64,000 bases of DNA from Sphingopyxis witflariensis (GCF_002205635.1 NZ_NISJ01000001.1:248001-312000); one strand, 5' to 3'. Positions 45,494 to 55,297 are shown, counted from the stretch's first letter. Notes: generated by a model not told the origin, from the letters alone. Numbers and translations are program-made.

Positions 45494-48400
45494 TCAAAAT
45501 TTCTTGGAAACACTGAAACCGATAATACGTGGATCAAGCGTGAAGACATTCGTACTTAATCCGGTATCATCAGCGTTGGTAAAGGCGTCAGTGATCGGGG
45601 CGTCGTTGAAGAGATTCTTCACATAAAGTTGAAACGCCAGAGCATCGTCGGGACGGCTGAGAGTCAGCGCCAGATTAGCGTTGTCCCAAGCCCTCAGTCG
45701 ATCATAAGTGGTGTTATAGATTCTCGCATAGCTCTTCGATTGACGATAATAGTCCCCACGAAGAGTTAGCTCCCAATCCCCACCGCTAATAAAAAGGGTG
45801 TATTGCGCGCCAAGGTTGAACGTCAGTCGCGGGGAATTGGGCAATTCATTGCCCGACAAGTCGGCATTGAAGCCTCGCCCCATATTCGGCGCGCCACTGC
45901 CGCCCTGATTGATATTCAGGCCAATGTTGTCTGGATTGTAGGGCGCAAGAGGATCGTAAGTGAAGCCGAACAGGGCGTGATAGGGCGTGCCACCGGACGT
46001 GGCAGGATTGAAGTCGCCGATGCGATTGCTGCCGGGGCACATGGCTGTCAGCCCCAACTGATGCAAGTTGGTGCGCGTACTGGCCAAAATGCGCTCAACG
46101 AGTACGCGCGGCGCGACGCAATTAGAAGGAGCTTGCAACCATGGACGCAGCACCACCCAATCGGGGTTCCCTTGCGTACGGTCCATCACGTCGATCGACT
46201 GCTCACCGTCATCAAGTCGCGTCCGCAGATAGCCGAGATTGGCATCGACGCGGAACGCCCTGGAGGGGCGCCAAGCGGTTTCCAGTTCCACCCCCCAAAT
46301 TGTCGCGTCAAAATTTTCATTATACGCGATACGGTCGACAATTTGTGAAACCTGATAGTCTTTATAGTCATAAAAGAATGCCGTTGCGTTCAATGTGAAC
46401 CGGCCTCCGGCAAAACTATTCTTTGTTCCAACCTCCAACGCGTTGACATATTCAGGTTTGAAAGTTGTGTCGAGCGGCTGATACTGCACGATCGCGGGGT
46501 TGATATCCACGCGGGGCGGGTTGGTTCCGCCGCCCTTATAGCCGCGAGATGCAGAAAAGTAGACCAGCGTGTCATCTGTGAAGCCAAGGGATGGCTTCCA
46601 GTCAATAACGAATCTCCCGGTAAATTTACTCCATTTCTGGCTGATATCATCCAGCGCAGGATAGCCACTATTAACACGCCCCCCTGTCTGTTGCCCGGGA
46701 AATGCTGTTTCAGTTCCCCCGGCGAGCAATAGCTGGCTCGGTATCTGCGTCGAAATTTTCTTGTCGCTGGTGTAACGACTGCCAATCGTCAATTTCAGAT
46801 TGTCAGAAATATTCCAGTACAATTCCCCAAACAGCGCCTTGGATTTGATCCGGACACCATTTTGACTAAGAAAATAGTTATGTCCTTGATTATCAAGGCT
46901 GTCGATCGGATTAGGATCCGTGTAAATACACTCGCGACCCTCAAAACCGAGTGGGCAGGGATTCGTAGTCAGTTCACCGCCGGCGCCTCGCATGCCCTTG
47001 TAAAAATAATCAGCGATAGCAGTGAAGAAATTATTGAAAACATAATAATCATCTCTCGATTTGAAATCGAGGTAGTTTGCCCCGATGTTAAAATTGACTG
47101 GTCCATCCAGATCGGACTGCAGCCTCAATTCTTGAGACCATTGGCGGTTTCGTGATCGGCTTATGTCGATTGACAACAGGCGGTCGGAGCATCCGACCTG
47201 CGGGTCACAATAAATGCCACCTGGCGTCACTCCGGGATACCGGCCCGTGTCTATTGGGCGGTTGAATATATCGTTCAGATTCTGGGATGAATCATTGAAT
47301 ACCTGCTTTGATACAAAGCGATTGTAATCCTGTGAAGAATAGTACCTGTCGCGAGCGTATGCCGATTGGGAAACAAATTTCACCCCATCTGCGGGCTCAA
47401 ACTCCATATTGACCTGGAAAAGATCGTTCTTTGCGCGAAAAACTGGATCGTAGCTGGTTGCAATCTCCCGCAAGTTGCGTGACTGCACTACCTCGCTAAA
47501 CGGGTCGCCGGGTTTGATCATCGTGACGGGTTGGCGGGTAATCGGATTGAGCCCGAGAGAAATTCCGCTGGCAGCAAGGTAGTAGGAAAGCGCATTACCG
47601 TTAGGTGCACCATAAGCTGCATCATCATAGAGCGAGCCAGGAAGGCAACCCTGACTCATGCGCCCTCGCGTCAGCGGATCGGCAATTGTGACATTGCCCA
47701 CTTTTGCAGGCCCGGGATCGCGCGTACAAAGACTCTTGCCCGTGCGCGAACGATTGTCATCCTCCTCAAAATGCTGCCAGATAGCGTTCACGCGGAACCG
47801 ATCGCTAGGTTGCCATTCGGCAATCGCTCGCGTCGACCATAGTTCACGACCATTGACGCGCTTTTGGGTGAATGTATTGTAATCGAACCCGTCGCGGCTG
47901 GTCAGCGCGCCGGCCACGCGTATACCCAACGTGTCGGTGACTGGTACGTTCAACATCGCGTTTACGCGCATCGTCTTGAAATTACCGACCTCCACTTTCG
48001 CCAACAAGCCAAAGTCGGGTTCGGGGAGCATCGGGATCAGGTTGACCACCCCACCAGTCGCATTGCGGCCATAGAGCGTGCCCTGCGGTCCGCGCAGCAC
48101 TTCCACCCGTTGCATGTCGAAAAATTCGGACTCGAACAGACGATTGCGCACCAACGGCGTATTATTGAAACTCACTGCCACCGCAGGGTCACTTGACGCC
48201 GAAACCGCCTTGGTCCCGATCCCGCGGATCGAGAAATTGTACATGCTGAAATTGCTCTTGGAGAAATTGACGTTCGGTACTGCACGCAGCAATTCCGACC
48301 CGCCCTCGATCTTGCGATCGTCAAGTGCAGCTGACGAAAGTGCCGTCATCGCGATCGGCACGTCGTTGATCTTCTCTTCCTTCTTCTGTGCGGTCACCAC

Positions 48401-48787
48401 GATTTCGGAATCATTGGGAAGATCCGCTGCGCTGGTCGGCGACGGGCTGGGCGACGGCGCCGCTTTCGACGGCGTGACCACGAAGATGCTGCCTTCGCGG
48501 CGGAAGCTGAGCCCGGTTCCTTCAAGCAGGGTACGCAGCGCGGTTTCCGGATCGGCGCGCTTGCTATAGCCGCTCGTCCGCTTTCCGGTGACCACTGCGC
48601 CATCGGCCATGATCGTCATGCCGCTCTGAACACCGAAGTCGCGGAGCGCCTTTGCCAGCGGCTGGGCCGGGATCCGATAACTTGTGACCGTTTCACGCGC
48701 GAGCGCCCCACCGCCCGTCAAAGCCAGACAACCGATCGCAACACTGCTCAAGAAAAAATGATTCAAACCGCGTGAACGCAGACGCAT
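45494..48787 (-). CDS. STN-domain TonB-dependent receptor (transducer type)
   Basis: A 1097-residue receptor. Signal peptide, then an STN signalling domain (about 35-110, YRIPAQPLAKALRDFGVQSG, GTGLSFRREGSIFVV), a Ser/Pro linker, the TonB box EIVVTAQKKEEKINDVPIAMTAL, plug (VEVLRGPQGTLYGRNATGGVVN) and barrel ending in SKKF. The STN domain would signal to the divergent FecR. The barrel-coding half is much AT-richer (23 G/C in the 60 bases 46861-46920) than the STN half (39 G/C in 48481-48540), which suggests a mosaic or imported gene. Ligand unknown. Confidence 0.92.
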   Translation of the reverse strand: MRLRSRGLNHFFLSSVAIGCLALTGGGALARETVTSYRIPAQPLAKALRDFGVQSGMTIMADGAVVTGKRTSGYSKRADPETALRTLLEGTGLSFRREGSIFVVTPSKAAPSPSPSPTSAADLPNDSEIVVTAQKKEEKINDVPIAMTALSSAALDDRKIEGGSELLRAVPNVNFSKSNFSMYNFSIRGIGTKAVSASSDPAVAVSFNNTPLVRNRLFESEFFDMQRVEVLRGPQGTLYGRNATGGVVNLIPMLPEPDFGLLAKVEVGNFKTMRVNAMLNVPVTDTLGIRVAGALTSRDGFDYNTFTQKRVNGRELWSTRAIAEWQPSDRFRVNAIWQHFEEDDNRSRTGKSLCTRDPGPAKVGNVTIADPLTRGRMSQGCLPGSLYDDAAYGAPNGNALSYYLAASGISLGLNPITRQPVTMIKPGDPFSEVVQSRNLREIATSYDPVFRAKNDLFQVNMEFEPADGVKFVSQSAYARDRYYSSQDYNRFVSKQVFNDSSQNLNDIFNRPIDTGRYPGVTPGGIYCDPQVGCSDRLLSIDISRSRNRQWSQELRLQSDLDGPVNFNIGANYLDFKSRDDYYVFNNFFTAIADYFYKGMRGAGGELTTNPCPLGFEGRECIYTDPNPIDSLDNQGHNYFLSQNGVRIKSKALFGELYWNISDNLKLTIGSRYTSDKKISTQIPSQLLLAGGTETAFPGQQTGGRVNSGYPALDDISQKWSKFTGRFVIDWKPSLGFTDDTLVYFSASRGYKGGGTNPPRVDINPAIVQYQPLDTTFKPEYVNALEVGTKNSFAGGRFTLNATAFFYDYKDYQVSQIVDRIAYNENFDATIWGVELETAWRPSRAFRVDANLGYLRTRLDDGEQSIDVMDRTQGNPDWVVLRPWLQAPSNCVAPRVLVERILASTRTNLHQLGLTAMCPGSNRIGDFNPATSGGTPYHALFGFTYDPLAPYNPDNIGLNINQGGSGAPNMGRGFNADLSGNELPNSPRLTFNLGAQYTLFISGGDWELTLRGDYYRQSKSYARIYNTTYDRLRAWDNANLALTLSRPDDALAFQLYVKNLFNDAPITDAFTNADDTGLSTNVFTLDPRIIGFSVSKKF

Positions 48788-49121
48788 GCTTACCCTCCCA
48801 AGTCCCTGTACCGGGGTTATTCCCCGTTTATTGACCCCACTTGATTGACGTCAGAAATGATGACGCAAGATTTCGAAATAAGGGGGGGGTATCGATTGAA
48901 AATATCCCGTCCAATGTGGATATATTCGCTGGACGATAGCCAGAAACGCAATAAACCACAGCAGCGCAAAAAAAAGACTCCCCCCTGTTCCGCTCGCCGT
49001 GCGTCTACCCTTTCGGGCGCGATCGGCGTGTGGACCTTCGCGGACTTAATCATGGTGGGGAAATGACGTTGGGCTTTCGAGAAAAAGGGCTGCCTCCGCC
49101 TCCGCAGGGCACAGCCTGTAC
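48788..49121. other. Divergent promoter region of the receptor and FecI genes
   Basis: 334 bases with an 8-G run near 48884 (AAGGGGGGGGT) and a short open stretch on the plus strand (48845-49066) that lacks good codon bias. It should hold promoters for the STN receptor and for fecI. No operator was identified. Confidence 0.55.
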
Positions 49122-49634
49122 ATGACAGCAGCCCAACCGGACCGCGACCTGTCGGCATGGATGTCGGCCTATGGTCCGGGGCTGCGCAGCTTCTTTCGGC
49201 GCCGGGTACCGGAGGCCGATGTCGAAGATCTGGTGCAGGATGTGTTCGTGCGGCTGCAGGCCGCGCAACTGGGGGCGCCGATCGAAAATGTCGAAGGCTA
49301 TTTGTTCGCGACAGCGCGTAATGTGCTGATCAGCCAATATCGCAAACAGGCGGCGCGGCCGACGCTGCTTACCGGCGAATGGCTGGACCATTATGAGCTG
49401 GCCGACCCGATTTCCCCCGAACGCATAGCCATCGGGCGACAGGAATATATGCGCGTCCTCGACGCCATATTAAACCTCCCACCCCGCGCACGCGAAGCGT
49501 TCCAGCTCCACCGTTTTGAACATCTAACTTATCAGGCAATCGCACAACATATGGGAATTACGAAAGATTCTGTGAAGGAACTGATGCAGCGAGCCTTGCT
49601 GAACATCGCGCAGGCGATGGAGGTGGACGCATGA
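49122..49634 (+). CDS. FecI-type ECF sigma factor
   Basis: A 170-residue ECF sigma factor. Region 2: FFRRRVPEADVEDLVQDVFVRLQA; region 4: LPPRAREAFQLHRFEHLTYQAIAQHMGITKDSVKELMQRAL. Class FecI by its length and context: it is followed by FecR (overlap ATGA) and is divergent from a receptor with an STN domain. It should direct transcription of that receptor when the ligand is bound. Confidence 0.93.
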   Translation: MTAAQPDRDLSAWMSAYGPGLRSFFRRRVPEADVEDLVQDVFVRLQAAQLGAPIENVEGYLFATARNVLISQYRKQAARPTLLTGEWLDHYELADPISPERIAIGRQEYMRVLDAILNLPPRAREAFQLHRFEHLTYQAIAQHMGITKDSVKELMQRALLNIAQAMEVDA

Positions 49635-50638
49635 CTGACGATCCGGAAAAGCTGTCGGCTGCGGCGCGCGCCCAGGCCGTACATTGGCTGAATCTTCGGC
49701 TGTCGGGTGACATGACTCTCGACGACGAAGATGAGTTTCGCGCCTGGATCGACCTGTCCGACGATCATCGCCAAGCCTATCGCCGGGTCGATCGGGCATG
49801 GAACCTCAGCCGGGCCGTCGCGGGCGATCCGAGGTTACCCACGGTTCAGGAACAGAGCATGGCGAAAGCTGGTATCTTCGCGAGATACCGGCGCGGTTTA
49901 TCCATCGCGGCATCGCTTCTGCTTGTGGTCGGGCTCGGCTGGACAGCCCTTCCCTACCTCGACCTCCAGCCCGACCATCATGCCGTGGACACCCAGCAAC
50001 AGGCCTTCCGAACCGGGACCGGGCAACGCACCCGCATAACGCTGCCCGACGGGTCGGTGGTGACGCTCGATGCCGAAACCGAATTGCGCCTTCGTAACAG
50101 CGCGGCGGAACGCCGGCTGGACCTGATCCAGGGGCGCGCCTTTTTCCGCGTCGCGCATAACCCGAACCGTCCGTTCGTCGTCTATGCCGACGGCAAAAAA
50201 GTGCGCGCGATCGGGACCGCGTTCGAGGTCAGTCTGGACCGTGGAAACATGGTCGTGACTTTGACCGAGGGCAAGGTCCGGGTCGAAGGCGCGAACGCGG
50301 GTTCGGACGGCGGCGCCGACCTGGTGCCGGGCCGCCAGCTGGTGGTGGGATCGGATCTCGACTGGACGCTCCGCCGCGTCGACGTGTCCAAGGAAACGAG
50401 CTGGACCCAGGGGCGCCTGATTTTCATGCATGATCCGCTGTCCAAGGCCGTGGCAGACGTCAATCGCTATTCCACCCGAAAACTGGTCTTCGAAGGCGGC
50501 GCAGTTCCCGACAGGCAGATCGTCGGCGTGTTTGAAGCAGGCGATGTCGAAGGCTTTGTGAAAGCCATAGAGCTTCAGGGCATCGCGCATCGCACCACCT
50601 CCACAAGTGACGAGATTTTGCTGGTCGGCGACGAATAG
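49631..50638 (+). CDS. FecR-type anti-sigma / signal transducer
   Basis: A 335-residue inner-membrane protein. N-terminal cytoplasmic DUF4880 part (AVHWLNLRLSGDMTLDDEDEFRAWI), one membrane helix (about 92-108, IAASLLLVVGLGWTALPYL), periplasmic FecR domain (TRITLPDGSVVTLDAET, RVAHNPNRPFVVYAD) and a C-terminal STN-like part that contacts the receptor. It overlaps fecI by four bases. Together with the receptor at 45494 it forms a complete cell-surface signalling unit. Confidence 0.93.
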   Translation: MTDDPEKLSAAARAQAVHWLNLRLSGDMTLDDEDEFRAWIDLSDDHRQAYRRVDRAWNLSRAVAGDPRLPTVQEQSMAKAGIFARYRRGLSIAASLLLVVGLGWTALPYLDLQPDHHAVDTQQQAFRTGTGQRTRITLPDGSVVTLDAETELRLRNSAAERRLDLIQGRAFFRVAHNPNRPFVVYADGKKVRAIGTAFEVSLDRGNMVVTLTEGKVRVEGANAGSDGGADLVPGRQLVVGSDLDWTLRRVDVSKETSWTQGRLIFMHDPLSKAVADVNRYSTRKLVFEGGAVPDRQIVGVFEAGDVEGFVKAIELQGIAHRTTSTSDEILLVGDE

Positions 50639-51396
50639 GGGCCGGCGACGGGTCCGGTTGTGCAGCTTGTCGAGCATGAACTGGATGCCGGTCTGAACCG
50701 AAGGCGGAGCCGCGCGGTCACAGGCTGATATGCTGATCGTTTCGACTGCGGCTTCCGCACATCCGCCGCCAATCGCCCCGGCGATATGGTGAGATCGGGC
50801 GTAGGCACAGCTATCACATCGCCGACCTCTAGCGCGCAAAGCGGGTAGCCGCCCCGGCGCGGGCTTCTTCCAGGAACTATCGCGGCAGTGCGGCCGACAC
50901 CGTTTGCCTCCACAAGGCGCTGCTTTTGCATGACGCGCCGCTCGCTCGGCGTAAATTATCCGGCGCGGCGAGCGCGAATAGCGCCGACGAACAAAAACCC
51001 GCAATGCACGCACCCCCGGTGGGGCCTGGACCAGTTGGGCACAGGTCCTTGAGCCCAAGCGCCGTTCGCAGGCACCGCCTCTCGCAACGTCGCATGGCAT
51101 GAGCGAAAATTGAAACCTGTTGAAATTCCAAAATATGGGCCATGGCGAACCCGATTTTCCCAAACATGGATTGTGGTGAAACATCGTGATTCATGGCTTG
51201 TCGAGCCGGATTGCCCCATTTCTGGATGCAAAAATTTTCTATAATTGAAAATTATGTCAGAATCTGGGTTGATTTTTCCAAATATTGCGACTTTATAGAA
51301 ATTCGCAAACACGAGGGCGCAAGGGCCTCGCGGCTAAGAATACAAGCGAACATCGGGCTGCAGAATTTTGCCGTCCAATTGGCAAAGGGGATAATT
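50639..51396. other. Gene-poor region between fecR and the fourth receptor
   Basis: 758 bases without a convincing gene. Short minus-strand frames around 50575-51194 have poor codon use and no recognisable fold, so a decayed gene is possible. From about 51195 the sequence is AT-rich and should hold the promoter of the receptor at 51397. An ATG at 51193 upstream was not used because its extension has no signal peptide. Confidence 0.5.
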
Positions 51397-54093
51397 ATGA
51401 GGATCAACCAATCCTGCTGGTACGCCGGCACCGCACTTTCCATGCTGGTCGGCATGAGCCCGGCATATGCACAGTCGGCAGACGCTGCCGCCGAGGCCAC
51501 TTCCAACGACGAAATCATCGTGACCGGGTCGCGCATTCAGCGCTCGGGTTTCGACGCACCGACCCCGACGACCGTGATTGGCGAGGCCGAGCTCGCGCTG
51601 GGCAACCGCCCGAGCATCGCCCAGGTCCTCAACGACACTCCCCAGTTCCGCCCCACATCGACGCCGACGACGACGGCCGCCGGCACCAACAGCGGCGTTT
51701 CGACCCCCGACATGCGCGGGCTTGGTGCAGTACGCACGCTCACGCTGATGGGCGGGCACCGCTTCACGGGCTCCAACGATCTCAACACTGTGCCGAAGAG
51801 CCTCGTCAAGCGGATCGACGTCGTGACCGGCGGCGCATCGGCGGCCTGGGGCTCGGGCGCCGTTGCGGGTGTCGTCAACATCATCCTCGACGATGATTTC
51901 ACCGGCTGGCGCATGGGGGCGCAGACCGGCGTGTCGTCGCGCGGCGACGGCGCGCGCTATGGCGCCGATATCGCATGGGGCACGGATTTCGCTGACGGTC
52001 GCGGCCATTTCATGATCGCTGGCGACTATATGAAGGATCGGGGCATCCTCAGCCGCAAGGGCCGTCCGAACCTCGAAGCGGGGCTGTTCGACCACCCGAC
52101 CGAGGGACTGATCATCGCGAAAGACCCCAATTCGACGCAAGTCTATAATGGCGGATCGATCCTCAACGGCCTCGGCGCCCCCTATGGCTTCGTCTTCAAC
52201 GGCGATGGGAACATCGTTCCCTTCCCGCTGGGCAGCGCCACCAAAGGGCTGACGACGGTCGGCGGCGGCGGCCAGAACACCTTCGATTACACCGCGGTCA
52301 GCGCACCCTATGAGCGCATCAACACCTTTGCTCGCGCCAGCTTTGATGTGGCCGATTCGCTGAAGGTCTGGGCGCAATTCAGCTTTCACCGCATGACGGG
52401 GAACTACAACCTCTACCCGGAATCGGCGGCCGTCGCGATCATGCCCGACAACGCCTTCCTGACGCAGGCAAACCGCGACCAGCTCGCAGCAGCGGGCATC
52501 ACCGGCCCGTTCCTCCTCGGCCGCTTCCTCGACGATGTCGGTCCCGACAAGATGATGAAGCTCAACTATAACCGGCGCAATCTTGAGGGCGCGATCGGCC
52601 TCGAGGGCAGCTTCGGTGACGGCTGGAAATATAATGCCTATTATGATCACGGCGAAGTCCGGATCAGCAACCGGCTCAACAACCAGCGTATCAAGGCGAA
52701 CTTCGCCAATGGCGTCGATTCGGTGCTCGTCGGCAATACCCCGACCTGCCGCATCAATGCCGACGCCAACCAGGCCAACAATGATCCCAATTGCGTGCCG
52801 ATCAATCTCCTCGGTAACGGAAACATCTCGGACGAAGCCGCTGCATGGGCCTTTGGCGGATCGCATCTGATCGCCACGATCAAGCTCGACACGGCGGGCG
52901 CCAGCCTGTCGGGTCAGCCCTTCGCAACCTGGGCTGGTCCCGTCGACATCGCCATCGGCACCGACCTCCGCTGGGAAGAACAGGTCACCAATTATGTCGA
53001 CCCGCTCTCGCTGGCGAACGCGCTCGGCACGCTGAACTCGTCGCGGACCAATGGCGGCTTCAACGTCAAGGAAGCCTTTGCCGAAGTGAACGTGCCGCTG
53101 ATTAATGCCGAAGGTGTGGCGCGCCTCGAAGTCAACGGCGCGGCGCGCTATTCGGACTACAGCACCAGCGGTGGCATCTGGTCGTGGAAGACTGGCGGCA
53201 CCCTGCGTCTCGTCAACGACCTGTTGCTGCGCGCTGTCTATTCGCGCGACATTCGGTCGCCCAGCATTGCCGAATATTTCACCGGTCGCTCGGTTGGTCA
53301 GGGAACTGTCCAGGATCCCTTCAGGAACGGCGCGATTCAGAGCAATGTTACCGTCTATACGGGCGGCAACAAGAATCTGACCCCCGAAATTTCCCACACG
53401 CTGACCTTGGGTGGCTCCTATTCGCCCCATTATATTCCGGGTTTCCGCCTGTCGGTCGACTATTATGATATCAATATCGACAATGTCATCACAACGGTGC
53501 CCGCACAGTCCTTGCTCCTGCGATGCCACGCAGCAAACTCGGCTGATCCGACTTGCGGTGGCATCATAACGCGCCTGCCGAACGGCGACATCGAATTGAT
53601 TCAGAACACGGTTCGCAACCTCGCCAATTACAATACGCAGGGCCTCGACATCGAAGCATCGTACCGGACGGCGCTCGGCAACGGGAACCTGACGTTCCGC
53701 GCGCTTGCCAATCACGTCTTCCAGCTGGAAGTCGATGGGGTCGATGTCGCAGGCATCGTCGGCGGCGAGACCGCCTTCTCCACCCCGAAATGGCGCGGCA
53801 GCGCAACGGTGGCCTTCGACAATGCCGACTTCGGCGCCAATGTGCGCGTTCGCTACGTCGATGGCGGCCTTTACAGCGTGCCGCCGCCGGCCCCGGCCAA
53901 GGCGCCCGCGAACAACCAAAACGGCAGCCGCACCTATGTCGATCTGGGGCTGCAGTTCAAGGCCGGGCAATTCACCCTGTTCGGCAACGTCAACAATCTG
54001 TTCGACGTCGATCCGCCGCTCACGCCCTTCATCACGCCGAACTACGACGTCATCGGGCGCTATGTTTCGGGTGGCGTGAAGTTGAACTTCTAA
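51397..54093 (+). CDS. TonB-dependent receptor
   Basis: An 898-residue outer-membrane receptor. Signal peptide (CWYAGTALSMLVGMSPAYAQ), TonB-box region DEIIVTGSRIQRSGFD, plug with VDVVTGGASAAWGSGAVAGVVN-like sequence (RIDVVTGGASAAWGSG), and barrel ending in VKLNF. The start at 51397 was set by the signal peptide. The plug resembles the oligosaccharide/peptide-type receptor group common in sphingomonads. No FecIR or PepSY partner is adjacent; tandem terminators follow. Ligand unknown. Confidence 0.92.
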   Translation: MRINQSCWYAGTALSMLVGMSPAYAQSADAAAEATSNDEIIVTGSRIQRSGFDAPTPTTVIGEAELALGNRPSIAQVLNDTPQFRPTSTPTTTAAGTNSGVSTPDMRGLGAVRTLTLMGGHRFTGSNDLNTVPKSLVKRIDVVTGGASAAWGSGAVAGVVNIILDDDFTGWRMGAQTGVSSRGDGARYGADIAWGTDFADGRGHFMIAGDYMKDRGILSRKGRPNLEAGLFDHPTEGLIIAKDPNSTQVYNGGSILNGLGAPYGFVFNGDGNIVPFPLGSATKGLTTVGGGGQNTFDYTAVSAPYERINTFARASFDVADSLKVWAQFSFHRMTGNYNLYPESAAVAIMPDNAFLTQANRDQLAAAGITGPFLLGRFLDDVGPDKMMKLNYNRRNLEGAIGLEGSFGDGWKYNAYYDHGEVRISNRLNNQRIKANFANGVDSVLVGNTPTCRINADANQANNDPNCVPINLLGNGNISDEAAAWAFGGSHLIATIKLDTAGASLSGQPFATWAGPVDIAIGTDLRWEEQVTNYVDPLSLANALGTLNSSRTNGGFNVKEAFAEVNVPLINAEGVARLEVNGAARYSDYSTSGGIWSWKTGGTLRLVNDLLLRAVYSRDIRSPSIAEYFTGRSVGQGTVQDPFRNGAIQSNVTVYTGGNKNLTPEISHTLTLGGSYSPHYIPGFRLSVDYYDINIDNVITTVPAQSLLLRCHAANSADPTCGGIITRLPNGDIELIQNTVRNLANYNTQGLDIEASYRTALGNGNLTFRALANHVFQLEVDGVDVAGIVGGETAFSTPKWRGSATVAFDNADFGANVRVRYVDGGLYSVPPPAPAKAPANNQNGSRTYVDLGLQFKAGQFTLFGNVNNLFDVDPPLTPFITPNYDVIGRYVSGGVKLNF

Positions 54094-54114
54094 ACCTTAT
54101 ATACAGGTAGTCCC

Positions 54115-54157
54115 GGGGGGCGGCGGTGTCGATGACACCGCCGCCCCCTTTTTGTTT
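54115..54157 (+). terminator. Strong terminator after the fourth receptor
   Basis: A near-perfect hairpin GGGGGCGGCGGTGTC / GACACCGCCGCCCCC with a three-base loop and a following TTTTTG. It begins about 20 bases after the receptor stop. Confidence 0.9.
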
Positions 54158-54166
54158 GCGGCCTGC

Positions 54167-54190
54167 CCGCCAAAAGGCGGCTTTTTTTTG
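54167..54190 (+). terminator. Second, back-up terminator
   Basis: CCGCC AAAA GGCGG followed by CTTTTTTTT, ten bases after the first terminator. The pair insulates the enoyl-CoA hydratase gene from the receptor gene. Confidence 0.8.
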
Positions 54191-54357
54191 GAGGCCAATT
54201 CAGGCCTTCCCCTTCGTTATCCCCGACTTGATCGGGAGTGACGAGGTTGCGAAACTGTGGTGATTTTCTACCCCATGCCCGTCGACCAGCCGCGCGCAAC
54301 AATCCAGTCACGCCGAAACCCCTTCCCCCTTGCACTCGCTTTCCAAATCGGTCACAA

Positions 54358-54375
54358 CTTTACGTGAACGTAAAG
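54358..54375. promoter_or_regulatory. Perfect palindrome before the enoyl-CoA hydratase gene
   Basis: CTTTACGTgaACGTAAAG is a perfect 8-bp inverted repeat with a two-base centre, 39 bases before the start codon. The TTTACGTnnACGTAAA core resembles the LiuR-type (MerR family) operators of branched-chain and fatty-acid catabolism; this match is from memory. It may be an operator for a fatty-acid degradation regulator encoded elsewhere. Confidence 0.6.
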
Positions 54376-54413
54376 GTAAAGCCGAAACGCCAGCGCGAGA
54401 GGATTTCTTCCCC

Positions 54414-55214
54414 ATGACCAGCATCCCGACCTTTGACACCATCAAGCTCGAGGTCGCCGACAATGTCGCGACGATCACGCTCAACCGCCCCGAACGGCTG
54501 AATTCGATGCCGCCCGCGATGGCCGACGATATTCGCCTCGCGCTCGACCATCTGCCCGGCCTCGGTGCGCGCGCGCTGCTGATCACGGGCGAAGGGCGCG
54601 GTTTCTGCTCGGGCGCCGACCTTGGCGGCGACCGTAGCTCGGCCGTCGGCGGCGGCGCGAACAGCCGCAAGGCGCTGCGCAACCATTATAACCCGATGCT
54701 GCTCGCGCTCGCCAATCTCGACATTCCCGTCGTCGTCGCGGTCAACGGTCCGGCGGCGGGCGTCGGATGCAGCTTTGGCCTGTCGGGCGATTTCACCATC
54801 GCGGGCAAGAGCGCCTATTTCCTTCAGGCCTTCGTCAACATCGGGCTCGTCCCCGACGGCGGCTCGTCGTGGCTACTGCCGCGCCTGATCGGCCTGCCGC
54901 GCGCCACCCAGATGATGATGCTGGGCGAAAAGATCGGCGCCGAGCAGGCGGCCGACTGGGGGCTGATCTATAAATGCGTCGAGGATGATGCGCTGATGGC
55001 CGAAGCACGGGCGCTGGCCACGCGCCTTGCGAGCGGCCCGACGGTCTCGCTCGGGACGATGCGCAAGATCCTGCGCGACGGCCTGTCGCAAAGCTATGCA
55101 GATACGCTCGACGCCGAAGCGAAAGGTCAGTTCATTGCCGGCAACAGCGCCGATGCAGTCGAAGGTATCATGGCCTTCGTCGAAAAGCGCAAGACCGCGT
55201 TCAAGGGCAAGTAA
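54414..55214 (+). CDS. Enoyl-CoA hydratase/isomerase family protein
   Basis: A 266-residue crotonase-fold protein that would hydrate or isomerise acyl-CoA in the cytoplasm. It has the oxyanion-hole segments GFCSGADLGG and NGPAAGVGCSFGLS, the first catalytic position near FVNIGLVPDGGSSWLLPRLIG, and the C-terminal helix. The NIGLVPDGGSSWLLP pattern, with Asp rather than Glu, points to an isomerase or PaaG-like member rather than a classical hydratase. Single gene with its own palindrome and terminator. Confidence 0.9.
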   Translation: MTSIPTFDTIKLEVADNVATITLNRPERLNSMPPAMADDIRLALDHLPGLGARALLITGEGRGFCSGADLGGDRSSAVGGGANSRKALRNHYNPMLLALANLDIPVVVAVNGPAAGVGCSFGLSGDFTIAGKSAYFLQAFVNIGLVPDGGSSWLLPRLIGLPRATQMMMLGEKIGAEQAADWGLIYKCVEDDALMAEARALATRLASGPTVSLGTMRKILRDGLSQSYADTLDAEAKGQFIAGNSADAVEGIMAFVEKRKTAFKGK

Positions 55215-55269
55215 CCCGGACACGCGAACCCCGGCCAGTGCCGGGGTCCAACCACTTACCTAAGGAACC

Positions 55270-55297
55270 TGCCCCGGCGTTTGCCGGGGCATTTTTT
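55270..55297 (+). terminator. Terminator after the enoyl-CoA hydratase gene
   Basis: TGCCCCGGC, loop GTTT, GCCGGGGCA, then TTTTTT. It lies 55 bases after the stop and overlaps the end of the convergent HD-domain gene. Confidence 0.85.

Noticed and set aside
48845-49066. Short plus-strand frame before fecI
   Set aside because: Poor codon use, no ribosome site, and it covers the expected divergent promoters.
50575-50931. Minus-strand frame of 118 codons overlapping the end of fecR
   Set aside because: The overlap with fecR is antisense and the translation has no recognisable fold; kept only as a gene-poor region.
51334-53970. An 878-codon minus-strand frame opposite the fourth receptor
   Set aside because: Shadow of the receptor gene, low-complexity Arg/Asp/Gly translation.
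54095-54108. TTATATACAGG, similar to the TGTATATACAGG of the hut site
   Set aside because: It lacks the TG half of the palindrome and lies after the stop of a receptor gene, not before a gene.
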